Counted from the first letter of the stretch, positions 34,188 through 42,640 are shown. The stretch: 61,317 nucleotides of DNA from Eubacterium sp. UBA4343 (GCA_002394235.1 DGTF01000018.1:132727-194043), one strand, 5' to 3'. The notes: generated from the sequence alone by a model not told the origin. Translations and numbers: made by a program.

Positions 34188-35798
34188 TCAGTCAAGGCCA
34201 AGCTGGTCGTTAACTACGTAGTAATCTCCGCAATAGGGCGTGTAATTCGCAAGCTTGTCGGATACCGCGATGTGCCACTGGGGGTCTATCAGATACACAA
34301 CGGGAAGATCCTCGTAAACCTGCTGCTGCACTTCCTTCGCGAGTTCATTCCTCTCGTCGCCGGCCGGCAGAGTACCCATCTTGTCCAGGAGACTGTCTAC
34401 GGTTGAATTGCTGTATCCGTTATTATTTTTTCCTTCACCGGTCCGGAAAAACTGATTGAGAGCATATGCCGGCTCGCCGGTCGGAGCGGTATGCTGCGCA
34501 TAGAAAGCGATATCATAGTCGCCTGATGCAAGGACATCATCAATTCCATCTACAATCTTTGTCGAAACATCAATGCCGAGATCGTTTAACTCATCTGCAG
34601 CAAGCTGCATCAGTGTCGTAAGGTCCGGTCTGGAAGCATAGGTTATCAGGCTGAGACTGAGCTTCTTGCCGTCTTTATCGAGATATCCGTCTCCATCAGA
34701 GTCTGTATATCCAGCTGTGGCGAGATCTTTTTTGGCTGCATCAGTGTCTGTTTTTTCCTTCACATCTCCATCAAAGGGATAATAGGAAGCGAAAAATCCG
34801 GTTGCAACACGACCACCCTGAAGGGCAGTGATCATATCATCGCGGTTCATGGCCAGATTGATGGCTTCGCGGACATGAAGATCAGACAGGGGATCCTTCG
34901 CCATGTTCAGGATAGAGAAGTACTGATAACCAGCATCAATTGTCTTTACAGTATATCCTTCTCCCTCAAGGGCTGCGGCCGTATCCGGAGTTACTGTGAA
35001 TGCCATATCGATTTCTCCGGCTTCGAAAGCCTGCTGCATGGCTGTTGTGTCTTCAAACTTTTTCAGAATCACATTCGGACGTTTGGATGCCTGGTCATCA
35101 TAGTAAGGATTCGGAGTCAGTTCCATAGTGACACCTGGATCCAGATTTTTCAGCATGTATGGTCCGGTGAACAGATAGGTGCCGTCCTGATTCTTCTTAT
35201 AAATGACATTTGTCCACTCACAGAGGACAGATTCCATGACGGTAGTGGTTCTCTCGGTAGAAAGAGTCACGGTGGTATCGTCCTTTGGCGTTGCTGTGAT
35301 CACTCCGCAGGAAGCGGTTGCCATCTGGTTGTTGGACATGATGTCATTGATACAGTCTGAAACTGCCTGTGCGTCAACTGGAGAACCATCTGAGAATTTC
35401 ATACCTTCCTTGAGCTTGAGCGTCCAGGTATTGGCATCGTCCTGTGTAACAGAATCAGCCAGATGGGAGACCAGGTTTCCATTTTCATCCTGCTTGTACA
35501 GAGTTTCGGAAATTCCATCGGCAGTCAGTGACCAGGGGTCTCCGCTATTTGTGGGATCAATGCTCTCGACCATGGAGGTTTCGCCGATAATGACGGTATC
35601 CGATGATGAGGAGTCAGAGGTATCTGGCTGGGCTTTCGAAGCGGATGTTCCTGAAACTTCTTCGGAAGAGGAAGCAGTACTTTGCGCCATGCCGGAAGTG
35701 TCAGAGGCAGAGGAGGAAGCAGATGAAGCGCTTCCGCATGCCGCCAGGGATAAGCCTACAGATGCTGCCAGTATTAATGTGATAATTTTTCTTTTCAT
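34188..35798 (-). CDS. Substrate-binding lipoprotein, SBP_bac_5 (Opp/Nik) family
   Basis: 536 residues. Lipoprotein signal with lipobox LAAC and lipidated C21, then a Ser-rich tether, then the family-5 binding fold (VESIDPTNSGDPWSLTADGISETLYKQ; FTGPYMLKNLDPG; REAINLAMNRDDM). The ligand cannot be read from sequence: the family covers peptides, nickel chelates, heme and others. The cobalamin riboswitch and terminator upstream show that expression falls when B12 is plentiful, so a cobalt- or corrinoid-linked cargo is inferred. Repeat copy 5 lies in its leader. Confidence 0.9.
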   Translation of the reverse strand: MKRKIITLILAASVGLSLAACGSASSASSSASDTSGMAQSTASSSEEVSGTSASKAQPDTSDSSSSDTVIIGETSMVESIDPTNSGDPWSLTADGISETLYKQDENGNLVSHLADSVTQDDANTWTLKLKEGMKFSDGSPVDAQAVSDCINDIMSNNQMATASCGVITATPKDDTTVTLSTERTTTVMESVLCEWTNVIYKKNQDGTYLFTGPYMLKNLDPGVTMELTPNPYYDDQASKRPNVILKKFEDTTAMQQAFEAGEIDMAFTVTPDTAAALEGEGYTVKTIDAGYQYFSILNMAKDPLSDLHVREAINLAMNRDDMITALQGGRVATGFFASYYPFDGDVKEKTDTDAAKKDLATAGYTDSDGDGYLDKDGKKLSLSLITYASRPDLTTLMQLAADELNDLGIDVSTKIVDGIDDVLASGDYDIAFYAQHTAPTGEPAYALNQFFRTGEGKNNNGYSNSTVDSLLDKMGTLPAGDERNELAKEVQQQVYEDLPVVYLIDPQWHIAVSDKLANYTPYCGDYYVVNDQLGLD

Positions 35799-35967
35799 TA
35801 CAGCCTTTCTCCCTTTGAATGGGAAATTGTAATAGTGATTAGGAACCGCTCATAATAGAATTGAGTTCACGTGCACAACGAAGAAAACGCGCCAGGGGAT
35901 TTATTCCGATACTGCGGCACCTGCTTCATATGACCACTGTGTGATCGGATAGAACCCATAATTCGCG

Positions 35968-36067
35968 AAAACGAGATAAAACACGCTGCGCGAGTTTTAT
36001 CTCGCTATCGCGACGCTCGCCGCACACGAATACTTCGCATTCGGCTGCGGCTCACTGTTCGCGTAAA
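35968..36067 (-). repeat. Terminator-linked repeat, copy 5
   Basis: Full-length copy on the minus strand. It starts in the T-tract of the riboswitch terminator and thus lies inside the leader of the importer operon. Confidence 0.95.
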
Positions 36068-36094
36068 AAAGCTCCGCTGCGAAACAGCGGAGCA
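36064..36094 (-). terminator. Riboswitch expression-platform terminator
   Basis: Minus strand GCTCCGCTG-TTTCG-CAGCGGAGC then TTTTTT, located between the cobalamin aptamer and the binding-protein gene. Confidence 0.85.
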
Positions 36095-36100
36095 CAATAA

Positions 36101-36271
36101 GCAGGGAAAAAGAAGAGCCTCTTTTTCCTTGCTACATGGTATCCTGTCGTCGCAGTTTCAAGAAAGAGGAGGCATTCTGACTCAAAAAGCACCAGGCTTT
36201 TCACACAGTGGCGGGACCGTCCGGGATTTACACCCGGTTCCCCAGATCTCTTCCGTTCAATTTTATAAGCA
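36101..36271 (-). promoter_or_regulatory. Cobalamin riboswitch of the ABC importer operon
   Basis: Minus strand shows the conserved parts in order: GGGGAACCGGGTGTAAATCC, then CGGTCCCGCCACTGTG, and the B12 box GAGTCAGAATGCC (36183-36171). A further stem GCAAGGAAAAAGA/TCTTTTTCCCTGC follows (36101-36132), then the terminator. Confidence 0.93.
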
Positions 36272-36277
36272 TTCATT

Positions 36278-36306
36278 GTATTAACATGTGGGAGAACTTT
36301 TGTCAA
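36278..36306 (-). promoter_or_regulatory. SigA promoter of the importer operon
   Basis: Minus strand TTGACA (36306-36301), 17 bp, TAATAC (36283-36278). The predicted start coincides with the beginning of the cobalamin aptamer. Confidence 0.8.
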
Positions 36307-36319
36307 CTGTTAATTAGAA

Positions 36320-36349
36320 TTGACTAATCGTATAGCAGAATGATAGTAT
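36320..36349 (+). promoter_or_regulatory. SigA promoter of mntP
   Basis: TTGACT (36320-36325), 18 bp, TAGTAT (36344-36349); 13 bp from the divergent importer promoter. Confidence 0.65.
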
Positions 36350-36361
36350 CTACAAAACACA

Positions 36362-36500
36362 AAACCGTGAGGGAGTAGTTGGCATGGGCTGTGGATGCGG
36401 AAGTTGATGGGCCGCGGATACTTATCCCATGCAGCAAGTCAACATACTGGCCGTTACGACCTGGCTTGCTTTAATCAACGAGACTCATGTAAGCAATGTT
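36362..36500 (+). promoter_or_regulatory. yybP-ykoY (Mn2+) riboswitch
   Basis: GAGGGAGTAG (36368-36377), GTCAACATACTGG (36437-36449) and the second metal-site strand CGAGACTC (36478-36485) match the yybP-ykoY fold, which senses Mn2+. Terminator and mntP follow. Confidence 0.88.
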
Positions 36501-36528
36501 GCTGTACATGGGTCAGACTGCAGGTATA

Positions 36529-36567
36529 TACGCCCGGGTACAGCGAGGACTGTATCCGGGCGTTTTT
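36529..36567 (+). terminator. Mn riboswitch terminator
   Basis: ACGCCCGGGTACAG / CTGTATCCGGGCGT then TTTTT, between aptamer and mntP. Confidence 0.85.
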
Positions 36568-36628
36568 CTGATGGGATGAAGAGAAACAAAAACGGCCGGA
36601 CGGATAGAAATGAGGAGTGGAAGTCAGG

Positions 36629-37240
36629 ATGGGAAGTATGATGAGCTTTGTCTTAAACAGTATTTTACTCGGGGTGGGTCTGGCAATGGACGCCTTTTCG
36701 GTATCGATCGCAAACGGACTGAACGAACCCGGGATGTCCAGGAAAAAAACCTACGGGATAGCGGCATGCTACGCGTTCTTTCAGTTCGCCATGCCAATGA
36801 TCGGATGGTTCTGCGTACATACTATTGCGTCATATTTCAAGGTGTTTCAGAAATTCATCCCCTGGATAGCGCTGATTCTCCTTCTATATATCGGTGGTCA
36901 GATGCTGTTTGAAGGAATCCGCAGGATAAAAAATAAGTGCGAAGAAAATCCCGATAACTGCGGGTGCGGGACAAAAGCGGTTCTTACCAGGAAAACCCTG
37001 ATCATGCAGGGAATTGCGACCTCCATCGACGCACTTTCCGTAGGTTTTACGACAGCACGATACGGAACAGGGGCTGCTTTCTCGAGCTCGCTGATCATTG
37101 CCGTTGTAACGTTCGTGATCTGCATGATCGGACTTCTGTTCGGGAAAAAATTCGGTGAGAGGCTCTCGGAAAAAGCAACGATACTGGGCGGTATCATTCT
37201 GATCGCAATCGGAATTGAGATCTTTGTGACAGGGATTTGA
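36629..37240 (+). CDS. mntP: Manganese efflux pump MntP
   Basis: 203 residues, six membrane helices in two repeats. The conserved acidic residues lie in VGLAMDAFSVSIANGL and in the matching ATSIDALSVGFTTA of the second half, the MntP (DUF204) signature. It exports Mn2+. ATG 36629 follows GAGGAG by 11 nt; GTG 36617 and ATG 36638 are other options. Control by a Mn-sensing riboswitch agrees with the function. Confidence 0.92.
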   Translation: MGSMMSFVLNSILLGVGLAMDAFSVSIANGLNEPGMSRKKTYGIAACYAFFQFAMPMIGWFCVHTIASYFKVFQKFIPWIALILLLYIGGQMLFEGIRRIKNKCEENPDNCGCGTKAVLTRKTLIMQGIATSIDALSVGFTTARYGTGAAFSSSLIIAVVTFVICMIGLLFGKKFGERLSEKATILGGIILIAIGIEIFVTGI

Positions 37241-37493
37241 GCGTGCTATCCGCAATTTATCCTGACTAATAGTTGATAAGGGATAGTATAATTGTAACTA
37301 TCCGGCTTCTAATCTCGAGAACCTGCGGTTTTCGATGTGCTGAATAGATAATACATGAGATCTTTCTGTACTTTTCAAGCATGAAGCAAACAGTGTATAA
37401 TAAAACTCTGAAGAAACAGATGCCATAGATGTCGGTATATCAATTGGTACATATCGGATTTTGAAGAGCCTGATGAATTCGGAGGATAATACC

Positions 37494-38372
37494 ATGACAG
37501 AGAATGATTTTACACGGATGACACAGAAGGGCATTATTGTATTGGACGGCGCTATGGGAACGAATCTCTACCGCATGGGGATGCCTCATGGATGCTGCAC
37601 GGAGGAGTGGGCGCTGAAGCATCCGGATGATGTGGAAAAACTTCAGAGGGAGTATGTGGAGGCGGGTTCTCAGATCATTTATGCACCGACCTTTGGTGCG
37701 AACCGTATTATGCTGAAGAGATTTGGTCTTGCGGAACATACAGAAGAGATGAACCGGAAACTCTTCGAAATCTCCCGGCGCGCGGCAGAAGGGAAAGCTA
37801 TGATCGCCGGCGATCTGGCGCCTACGGGCATGATTCTGAAGGAATACGGCGGAGACGGGAGCCGGGAGGAAATGTTTGAGGCGTATCGTGAGCAGGCAAA
37901 GGTTCTGTATGAAGCGGGGTGTGATCTTTTTGCCGTGGAGAGTATGCTGGCCGTGCTCGACGCGGTGACTGCGGTAGAAGCAGTGAGATCCATATGCTCC
38001 TCTCCGGTGATCTGTACGCTCACGGTGCGAAAAAACGGAAGTGCCTATTACGGCGGAGATATTTTCGAGGGCGGGCCGCTTGCGGAGAAGGCAGGCGCGG
38101 ATGCTTACGGCATTAACTGCTGTGATGGCCCGGATGGGATGGAAGAAATTATCTCATCTGTCTCCGAAATGGTTCATATTCCGATTGTTGCGAAGCCAAA
38201 TGCGGGACTGCCGCAAAAGGGCGCAAATGGGCAGATGGTCTACAATATCAGTCCGGACCAGTTCGTTTCGGCGATGAAGAAACTTGTGTCCGCCGGAGCG
38301 TCGGTGATCGGAGGATGTTGCGGGACTACCCCGGCATATATCCGGAGACTTGCGGAGGAATTTCGAAAGTAA
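37494..38372 (+). CDS. Homocysteine S-methyltransferase domain protein, paralogue 1
   Basis: 292 residues, a stand-alone domain like the first module of MetH. DGAMGTNL at the start, and zinc cysteines in INCCDGPDG and GGCCGTTP. It would methylate homocysteine to methionine; the methyl donor (corrinoid protein, S-methylmethionine or other) is not evident. CGGAGG 8 nt upstream fixes ATG 37494. The next gene encodes a close relative, and the neighbourhood is rich in B12-linked genes. A TATAAT at 37396 may be its -10 box. Confidence 0.88.
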   Translation: MTENDFTRMTQKGIIVLDGAMGTNLYRMGMPHGCCTEEWALKHPDDVEKLQREYVEAGSQIIYAPTFGANRIMLKRFGLAEHTEEMNRKLFEISRRAAEGKAMIAGDLAPTGMILKEYGGDGSREEMFEAYREQAKVLYEAGCDLFAVESMLAVLDAVTAVEAVRSICSSPVICTLTVRKNGSAYYGGDIFEGGPLAEKAGADAYGINCCDGPDGMEEIISSVSEMVHIPIVAKPNAGLPQKGANGQMVYNISPDQFVSAMKKLVSAGASVIGGCCGTTPAYIRRLAEEFRK

Positions 38373-38451
38373 AAGGCCATGTCGTAAAAAACATGGTATA
38401 AGCGGCACAGAAGCGGCGGGGCACCACAATGTCTATAAAGTGAGGCTAATC

Positions 38452-39351
38452 ATGAACAAAACTGAATTCAGGGAACTTACAGATAGCAAGATCGTATGTC
38501 TTGACGGAGCAACAGGCACAAATCTGACGCTGCGCGGGATGCCGAAGGGAATCAGCACAGAGTCCTGGGTTCTGGAGCATCCGGAGGTGCTTCAAAATCT
38601 TCAGAGAGAATTTATCGAAGCGGGAGCGGATGTGATTTACGCGCCGACGTTTGGCGCAAACCGGAAGGTTCTGGGCGGTTTCGGACTTGCAGACGAGACC
38701 GAAGAGATGAACAAAAAGCTGCTCGGGCTGTCGCAGGAGGTGTCGAAGGGCCGTGTTCCGGTAGCGGGAGATATGGCACCTACGGGAATGGTGCCGGATT
38801 CCGCTGGCGGAGATGCCAGCTATGAGGAAATTTTCGAGATCTATCGGGAACAGGCAGAGATTCTGTATCATGCCGGCGTGGATCTCTTTGTAATCGAGAC
38901 GATGATGTCGGCGGATGAGACTTCGATTGCGCTGGACGCGGTTTCGTCTGTTTGTGACCTTCCGGTGATGTGCACGTTTTCCGTATACGCGGATGGAAAG
39001 TGCTTTTTTGACGGAAATATCTTTGATGCTGCAGCCGTTCTTGAAGAGATGGGCGCCGCGGCAGTGGGATTGAACTGCTGCAGCGGACCGGATCAGATGG
39101 AGAGCATCATCCGGTATCTGGCGAAGAACTGCAGTATTCCGATTATCGCGAAGCCGAATGCGGGAATGCCGAAGATTGACGAGAAGGGGAATGCAATTTA
39201 CAGCCTCGGGCCGGAAGCCTTTGCGTCTCAGATGAAGATGCTGACAGATGCCGGCGCCGGGATTGTCGGAGGCTGCTGCGGAACAGAGCCGGAGCATATC
39301 CGGCTTTTGAAGAAGATGATTTCCGGTCAATCATTTATTGGATCGATTTGA
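38452..39351 (+). CDS. Homocysteine S-methyltransferase domain protein, paralogue 2
   Basis: 299 residues, tandem paralogue of the upstream gene with the same layout: DGATGTNL, LNCCSGPDQ and GGCCGTEPEH zinc cysteines. GTGAGG precedes ATG 38452. The two proteins differ enough to suggest distinct acceptors or donors, for instance homocysteine versus another thiol. The stop codon lies inside the -35 box of the next promoter. Confidence 0.88.
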   Translation: MNKTEFRELTDSKIVCLDGATGTNLTLRGMPKGISTESWVLEHPEVLQNLQREFIEAGADVIYAPTFGANRKVLGGFGLADETEEMNKKLLGLSQEVSKGRVPVAGDMAPTGMVPDSAGGDASYEEIFEIYREQAEILYHAGVDLFVIETMMSADETSIALDAVSSVCDLPVMCTFSVYADGKCFFDGNIFDAAAVLEEMGAAAVGLNCCSGPDQMESIIRYLAKNCSIPIIAKPNAGMPKIDEKGNAIYSLGPEAFASQMKMLTDAGAGIVGGCCGTEPEHIRLLKKMISGQSFIGSI

Positions 39352-39376
39352 CATTTTGTAATTGATTTCATATAAT
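39348..39376 (+). promoter_or_regulatory. Consensus SigA promoter of the cbiK leader
   Basis: TTGACA (39348-39353), exactly 17 bp, TATAAT (39371-39376): full consensus. Strong transcription is then gated by the riboswitch. Confidence 0.9.
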
Positions 39377-39403
39377 AGAAAAAGTCTTTAAAACATATCT
39401 TTT

Positions 39404-39580
39404 CAGTGCCGCTTTTATGGCGGGTAATAGGGAATCAGGTGAAATACCTGAACGATCCGGTCACTGTAAGCAGTGAGCCAGATGCATTGTCCATTGTATT
39501 CCGGTCAATGGAATATGAGAAGGCGCAGGGAGGCATTTGAGCTGCAAGTCAGGAAACCTGCTGAGAAGACGATAGATTTG
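39404..39580 (+). promoter_or_regulatory. Cobalamin riboswitch of the lipoprotein cbiK gene
   Basis: AGGGAATCAGGTGAAATACC, then GATCCGGTCACTGTAAGCAG, and the B12 box GCAAGTCAGGAAACCTGC (39543-39560) in order. Confidence 0.93.
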
Positions 39581-39704
39581 CTTCCGATGAAAGCAGAGTC
39601 TGTTTGCATAAGAATATTGATGGTTGCATCAGTGAGTTCTGGTGTGATCCGGCTGGTTTGCAGATATGCGCTCTTTGGTGTGCGGTTATGGATACCGTTT
39701 CTTT

Positions 39705-39805
39705 GAATGGAGCGTGACCGTCAGGCGGATCCGGGATTTCAGCAGATGTTTCTTTTATATGCAGATACGGAGTGATTGCTTTCTGAGAAGGCGGTCACTC
39801 TTTTT
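39705..39805 (+). terminator. Putative platform terminator of the cbiK leader
   Basis: GTGACCG (39712-39718) can pair with CGGTCAC (39792-39798), followed by TCTTTTT. The loop is long, so the exact platform is uncertain. Confidence 0.5.
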
Positions 39806-39877
39806 ATGTTCTGTGCCAGGGTATCGAAGGGCGTTTTGCCCCTTGATATAGATTATTCTATAAAAAGGAGAAAGATG

Positions 39878-41188
39878 ATGAAAAAGAAAGTCGTAACATT
39901 ATTATGCACCGCGGTTCTGACCGGGTCTATGATTGCCGGATGTGGCAGCGCTAACAGCGCGGCATCGTCAGCATCCGCAGCATCTTCGAGTGCATCTTCC
40001 GCGTCTTCAGAGACAGCGGAGGTTACAGAGGCAGCCTCTTCTTCTGAAGAAGTAGAGACGGTTTCTTCCTCCTCTGTATCCGCGGATCAGGAAGCAGCGG
40101 ACAAGGTAGCCGCTCTGATTGACAAGATCTACGTGCAGGAGAGAACAGACACTACGGACGAGGACTGCAAGGCGGCAAAGGAGGCCTGGGACGCTTTGAC
40201 GGATACACAGAAGGCTCTGGTAGAGGGAGAGTATGCAGATCCGGATTATTTCGGAAGAGATACCGGCGATGCCTCCAAGGATGATCCGCTCAACGAGGAC
40301 GGAATCGGAGAAAACGAGATTCTTGTATGCTCCTTCGGAACTTCCTATAATGACAGCCGTGTGCAGGATATCGGCGGAATCGAGAAGGCTCTCCAGGCGG
40401 CGTATCCCGACTGGTCTGTAAGACGTGCATTCACGGCGCAGATCATCATCAATCACATTCAGGCGCGTGACAATGAGGTGATCGACAACATGGATCAGGC
40501 ACTCCAGAGAGCGGTGGACAACGGTGTGAAGAATCTGCTGATTCAGCCGACCCATCTGATGCATGGTGCGGAGTATGACGAGCTGACAGAAACCGTCAGC
40601 AAATACGCGGATAAATTTGATTCCGTGAAAATCGCTGAGCCGCTTCTGGGTGAGGTAGGAAGTGACACGAGCGTAGTAAACGAGGACAAGCAGAACGTCG
40701 CAAAGATTCTTACTGCTACAGCGGTAGAGAAGGCAGGATACGACAGCCTTGACGCGGCTGCCGCTGACGGAACGGCGTTTGTATTCATGGGTCACGGAAC
40801 CTCTCATGAGGCGAATATCACCTACGATCAGATGCAGACAGAAATGAATGATCTCGGTTACAAGAACGTATTCATCGGAACCGTTGAGGGTAAGCCGGCA
40901 GATACCGAGTGCTCCGCGGTTATCCAGAAGGTACATGACGCGGGATACAAGAAGGTAATTCTGCGTGATCTGATGGTTGTAGCTGGTGATCATGCGAATA
41001 ACGATATGGCAGGCGATGATTCTGATTCCTGGAAGAGCCAGTTCAATGCATCCGGCTTCTTTGACAGCGTAGATGCTCAGCTCGAAGGAATGGGAAGAAT
41101 TCCGGATATCGAGCAGATCTATGTAAGCCACACAAAGGCTGCAATGGACAGCGACGCCACAGTTACTAGTTCTTCTGAGGCAAACTGA
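39878..41188 (+). CDS. cbiK: Lipoprotein sirohydrochlorin cobaltochelatase, CbiK type
   Basis: 436 residues. Lipobox IAGC with C22, a Ser/Ala-rich tether of about 100 residues, then a CbiK fold: FGTSYNDSRVQDIGGIEKAL, IQPTHLMHGAEYDEL, VFMGHGTSHEANITYDQM and VVAGDHANNDMAG, with the conserved histidines. CbiK inserts Co2+ into (pre)corrin-type tetrapyrroles in anaerobic B12 synthesis, normally in the cytosol; here the lipobox places it outside the membrane. That resembles the exported CbiK variants known in some sulfate reducers. The role could be chelation, metal or tetrapyrrole capture. Start 39878 follows AAAAGGAG by 7 nt. It is controlled by its own cobalamin riboswitch. Confidence 0.88.
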   Translation: MKKKVVTLLCTAVLTGSMIAGCGSANSAASSASAASSSASSASSETAEVTEAASSSEEVETVSSSSVSADQEAADKVAALIDKIYVQERTDTTDEDCKAAKEAWDALTDTQKALVEGEYADPDYFGRDTGDASKDDPLNEDGIGENEILVCSFGTSYNDSRVQDIGGIEKALQAAYPDWSVRRAFTAQIIINHIQARDNEVIDNMDQALQRAVDNGVKNLLIQPTHLMHGAEYDELTETVSKYADKFDSVKIAEPLLGEVGSDTSVVNEDKQNVAKILTATAVEKAGYDSLDAAAADGTAFVFMGHGTSHEANITYDQMQTEMNDLGYKNVFIGTVEGKPADTECSAVIQKVHDAGYKKVILRDLMVVAGDHANNDMAGDDSDSWKSQFNASGFFDSVDAQLEGMGRIPDIEQIYVSHTKAAMDSDATVTSSSEAN

Positions 41189-41214
41189 GACATATCAGTG
41201 AGACAATCCGTAAA

Positions 41215-41254
41215 ACAGAGGAAGCGTCCGGCACGTGCCGGACGCTTCTTCTGT
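41215..41254. terminator. Bidirectional terminator, cbiK / rsmH-type gene
   Basis: Perfect palindrome GAAGCGTCCGGCAC/GTGCCGGACGCTTC (41221-41248), extended by ACAGAG/TTCTGT. Confidence 0.85.
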
Positions 41255-41289
41255 CGTAGGGATGGACATGAATATGTGAATGCATGAAA

Positions 41290-41345
41290 AATGGGCGTAC
41301 GAAAGATGAATACGCGAAAGATGAAGGTGCGAAAACCGGATGCCG
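41290..41345 (+). repeat. 17-bp minisatellite, 3 units
   Basis: Three imperfect units of the form TGCGAAAGATGAATACG, directly past the 3-prime end of the rsmH-type gene. Confidence 0.75.
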
Positions 41346-41347
41346 GA

Positions 41348-42457
41348 TTAACGGATCGCCCATCTCAGTTTTGTGGAGTGTGCTCTCGGATTCCGGTAGC
41401 ATTCCTCACGGGAGGGACGGATGACATCCCGGCTGACTTCGGTGTACAGGCCGTCACGGGCGCCCTGCTTAAAGGACTGCTTGACGAGGCGGTCCTCACC
41501 GGAGTGGAAGGTGAGAATGGCAGCTCTGCCTCCGGGTTTCAGCACGGAGGGCAGCTTGTCCAGAAATGCGTAGAGAACCTCAAATTCGCTGTTTACATCG
41601 ATGCGGAGTGCCTGGAAGACCCTGGCGCAGGATTTTTTCACGGCTTCCTCCTGTTCGTCCCTGGGTGAATGACGAAGCTGACTGGTTTGAGTCAGCGTCT
41701 CCTCTATCAGAAGGCGAAGATCCGTGGTGGTTTCCAGCGGGCGTTTACGACGATGTGCCTGCTGAACAGCATCGGCGATTTCCTCTGCATATGGTTCGTC
41801 GGAATTATCGATGAGCAGCCCCGCGAGTTCATCCCTCGTGAGCTGCTTCAGCCTCTCGGAAGCGGGCTCTCCCTTTTCCGGGTCAAAACGAAGATCGAGG
41901 GGACCATCTGTCTTGTAGGAAAAGCCTCTCTCCGGGTTGTCGATCTGCATGGAAGAGACACCGAGATCCGCCAGAACAAAGTCGAAGGGGCCGTACTTGG
42001 CGGAGACCTGATCGATATTTGCAAAGTTGATGTGGATCGGGGTAAAAATATCCTCCCCGAAGCCTCTGGCGCGCATCCGTGCCTCCGTCTTCCGGATTTC
42101 CAGAGGATCGGCATCCAGCGAATAGAGATGACCTGTGCCCTCCAGCTTTTCCAGCATGCGTGAGCTGTGACCTCCGTAACCGAGCGTGCAGTCGAGTCCG
42201 GTCATGCCGGGACGGATCTTCAGCACATCCAGAATCTCATCGACCATGATCGGAATATGCATTCCCGCGGGTGTGCTTCCCTTGCGGATTACCTTTTCAA
42301 TGGTTTCGCCGTATTTCTCGGGATTCAGCTCCTTGTACTTCTCATTATACTTTCGCGGGTACTTGCCGCTGTAATGGGGCCTGCGTCTGTGCGGCGCTGC
42401 ATCTCCGGAAAGACGATCCGGATTTGGTCCGTCGGAATGATTGTCTGAATGCATCAT
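41348..42457 (-). CDS. rsmH: RsmH-family 16S rRNA (cytosine-N4) methyltransferase
   Basis: 369 residues, longer than usual. About 65 polar N-terminal residues (His/Arg/Tyr-rich) precede the RsmH fold: HIPIMVDEILDVL, DCTLGYGGHS (SAM site), ADLGVSSMQID and the C-terminal ILTFHSGEDRLVKQSF. RsmH makes m4C1402 in 16S rRNA. The gene is not in the mraZ-ftsL division cluster, so it may be a second, divergent RsmH-like enzyme instead of the housekeeping copy. GAAAGG upstream supports the start. A 40-bp minisatellite lies just upstream. Confidence 0.88.
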   Translation of the reverse strand: MMHSDNHSDGPNPDRLSGDAAPHRRRPHYSGKYPRKYNEKYKELNPEKYGETIEKVIRKGSTPAGMHIPIMVDEILDVLKIRPGMTGLDCTLGYGGHSSRMLEKLEGTGHLYSLDADPLEIRKTEARMRARGFGEDIFTPIHINFANIDQVSAKYGPFDFVLADLGVSSMQIDNPERGFSYKTDGPLDLRFDPEKGEPASERLKQLTRDELAGLLIDNSDEPYAEEIADAVQQAHRRKRPLETTTDLRLLIEETLTQTSQLRHSPRDEQEEAVKKSCARVFQALRIDVNSEFEVLYAFLDKLPSVLKPGGRAAILTFHSGEDRLVKQSFKQGARDGLYTEVSRDVIRPSREECYRNPRAHSTKLRWAIR

Positions 42458-42480
42458 AAGTGTTTTCCTTTCGATGAAAT

Positions 42481-42640
42481 CTCCTCAGAGATGATATGGG
42501 TTCTGCCTTTCGATCAGATTCTCGTCGGAGAGGATATGGATTCTGTCTTTCGATCAGATTCTCGTCGGAGATGATATGGATTCTGTCTTTCGATCAGATC
42601 TTATCGGTGGGCATATCGATTCTGTCATTTCGGTTATTTT
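42481..42640 (+). repeat. 40-bp minisatellite, 3 units plus a degenerate one
   Basis: Units start at 42481, 42521 and 42561 (CTCGTCGGAGAKGATATGGATTCTG-type, 40 bp each), with a decayed copy at 42601. Confidence 0.95.
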
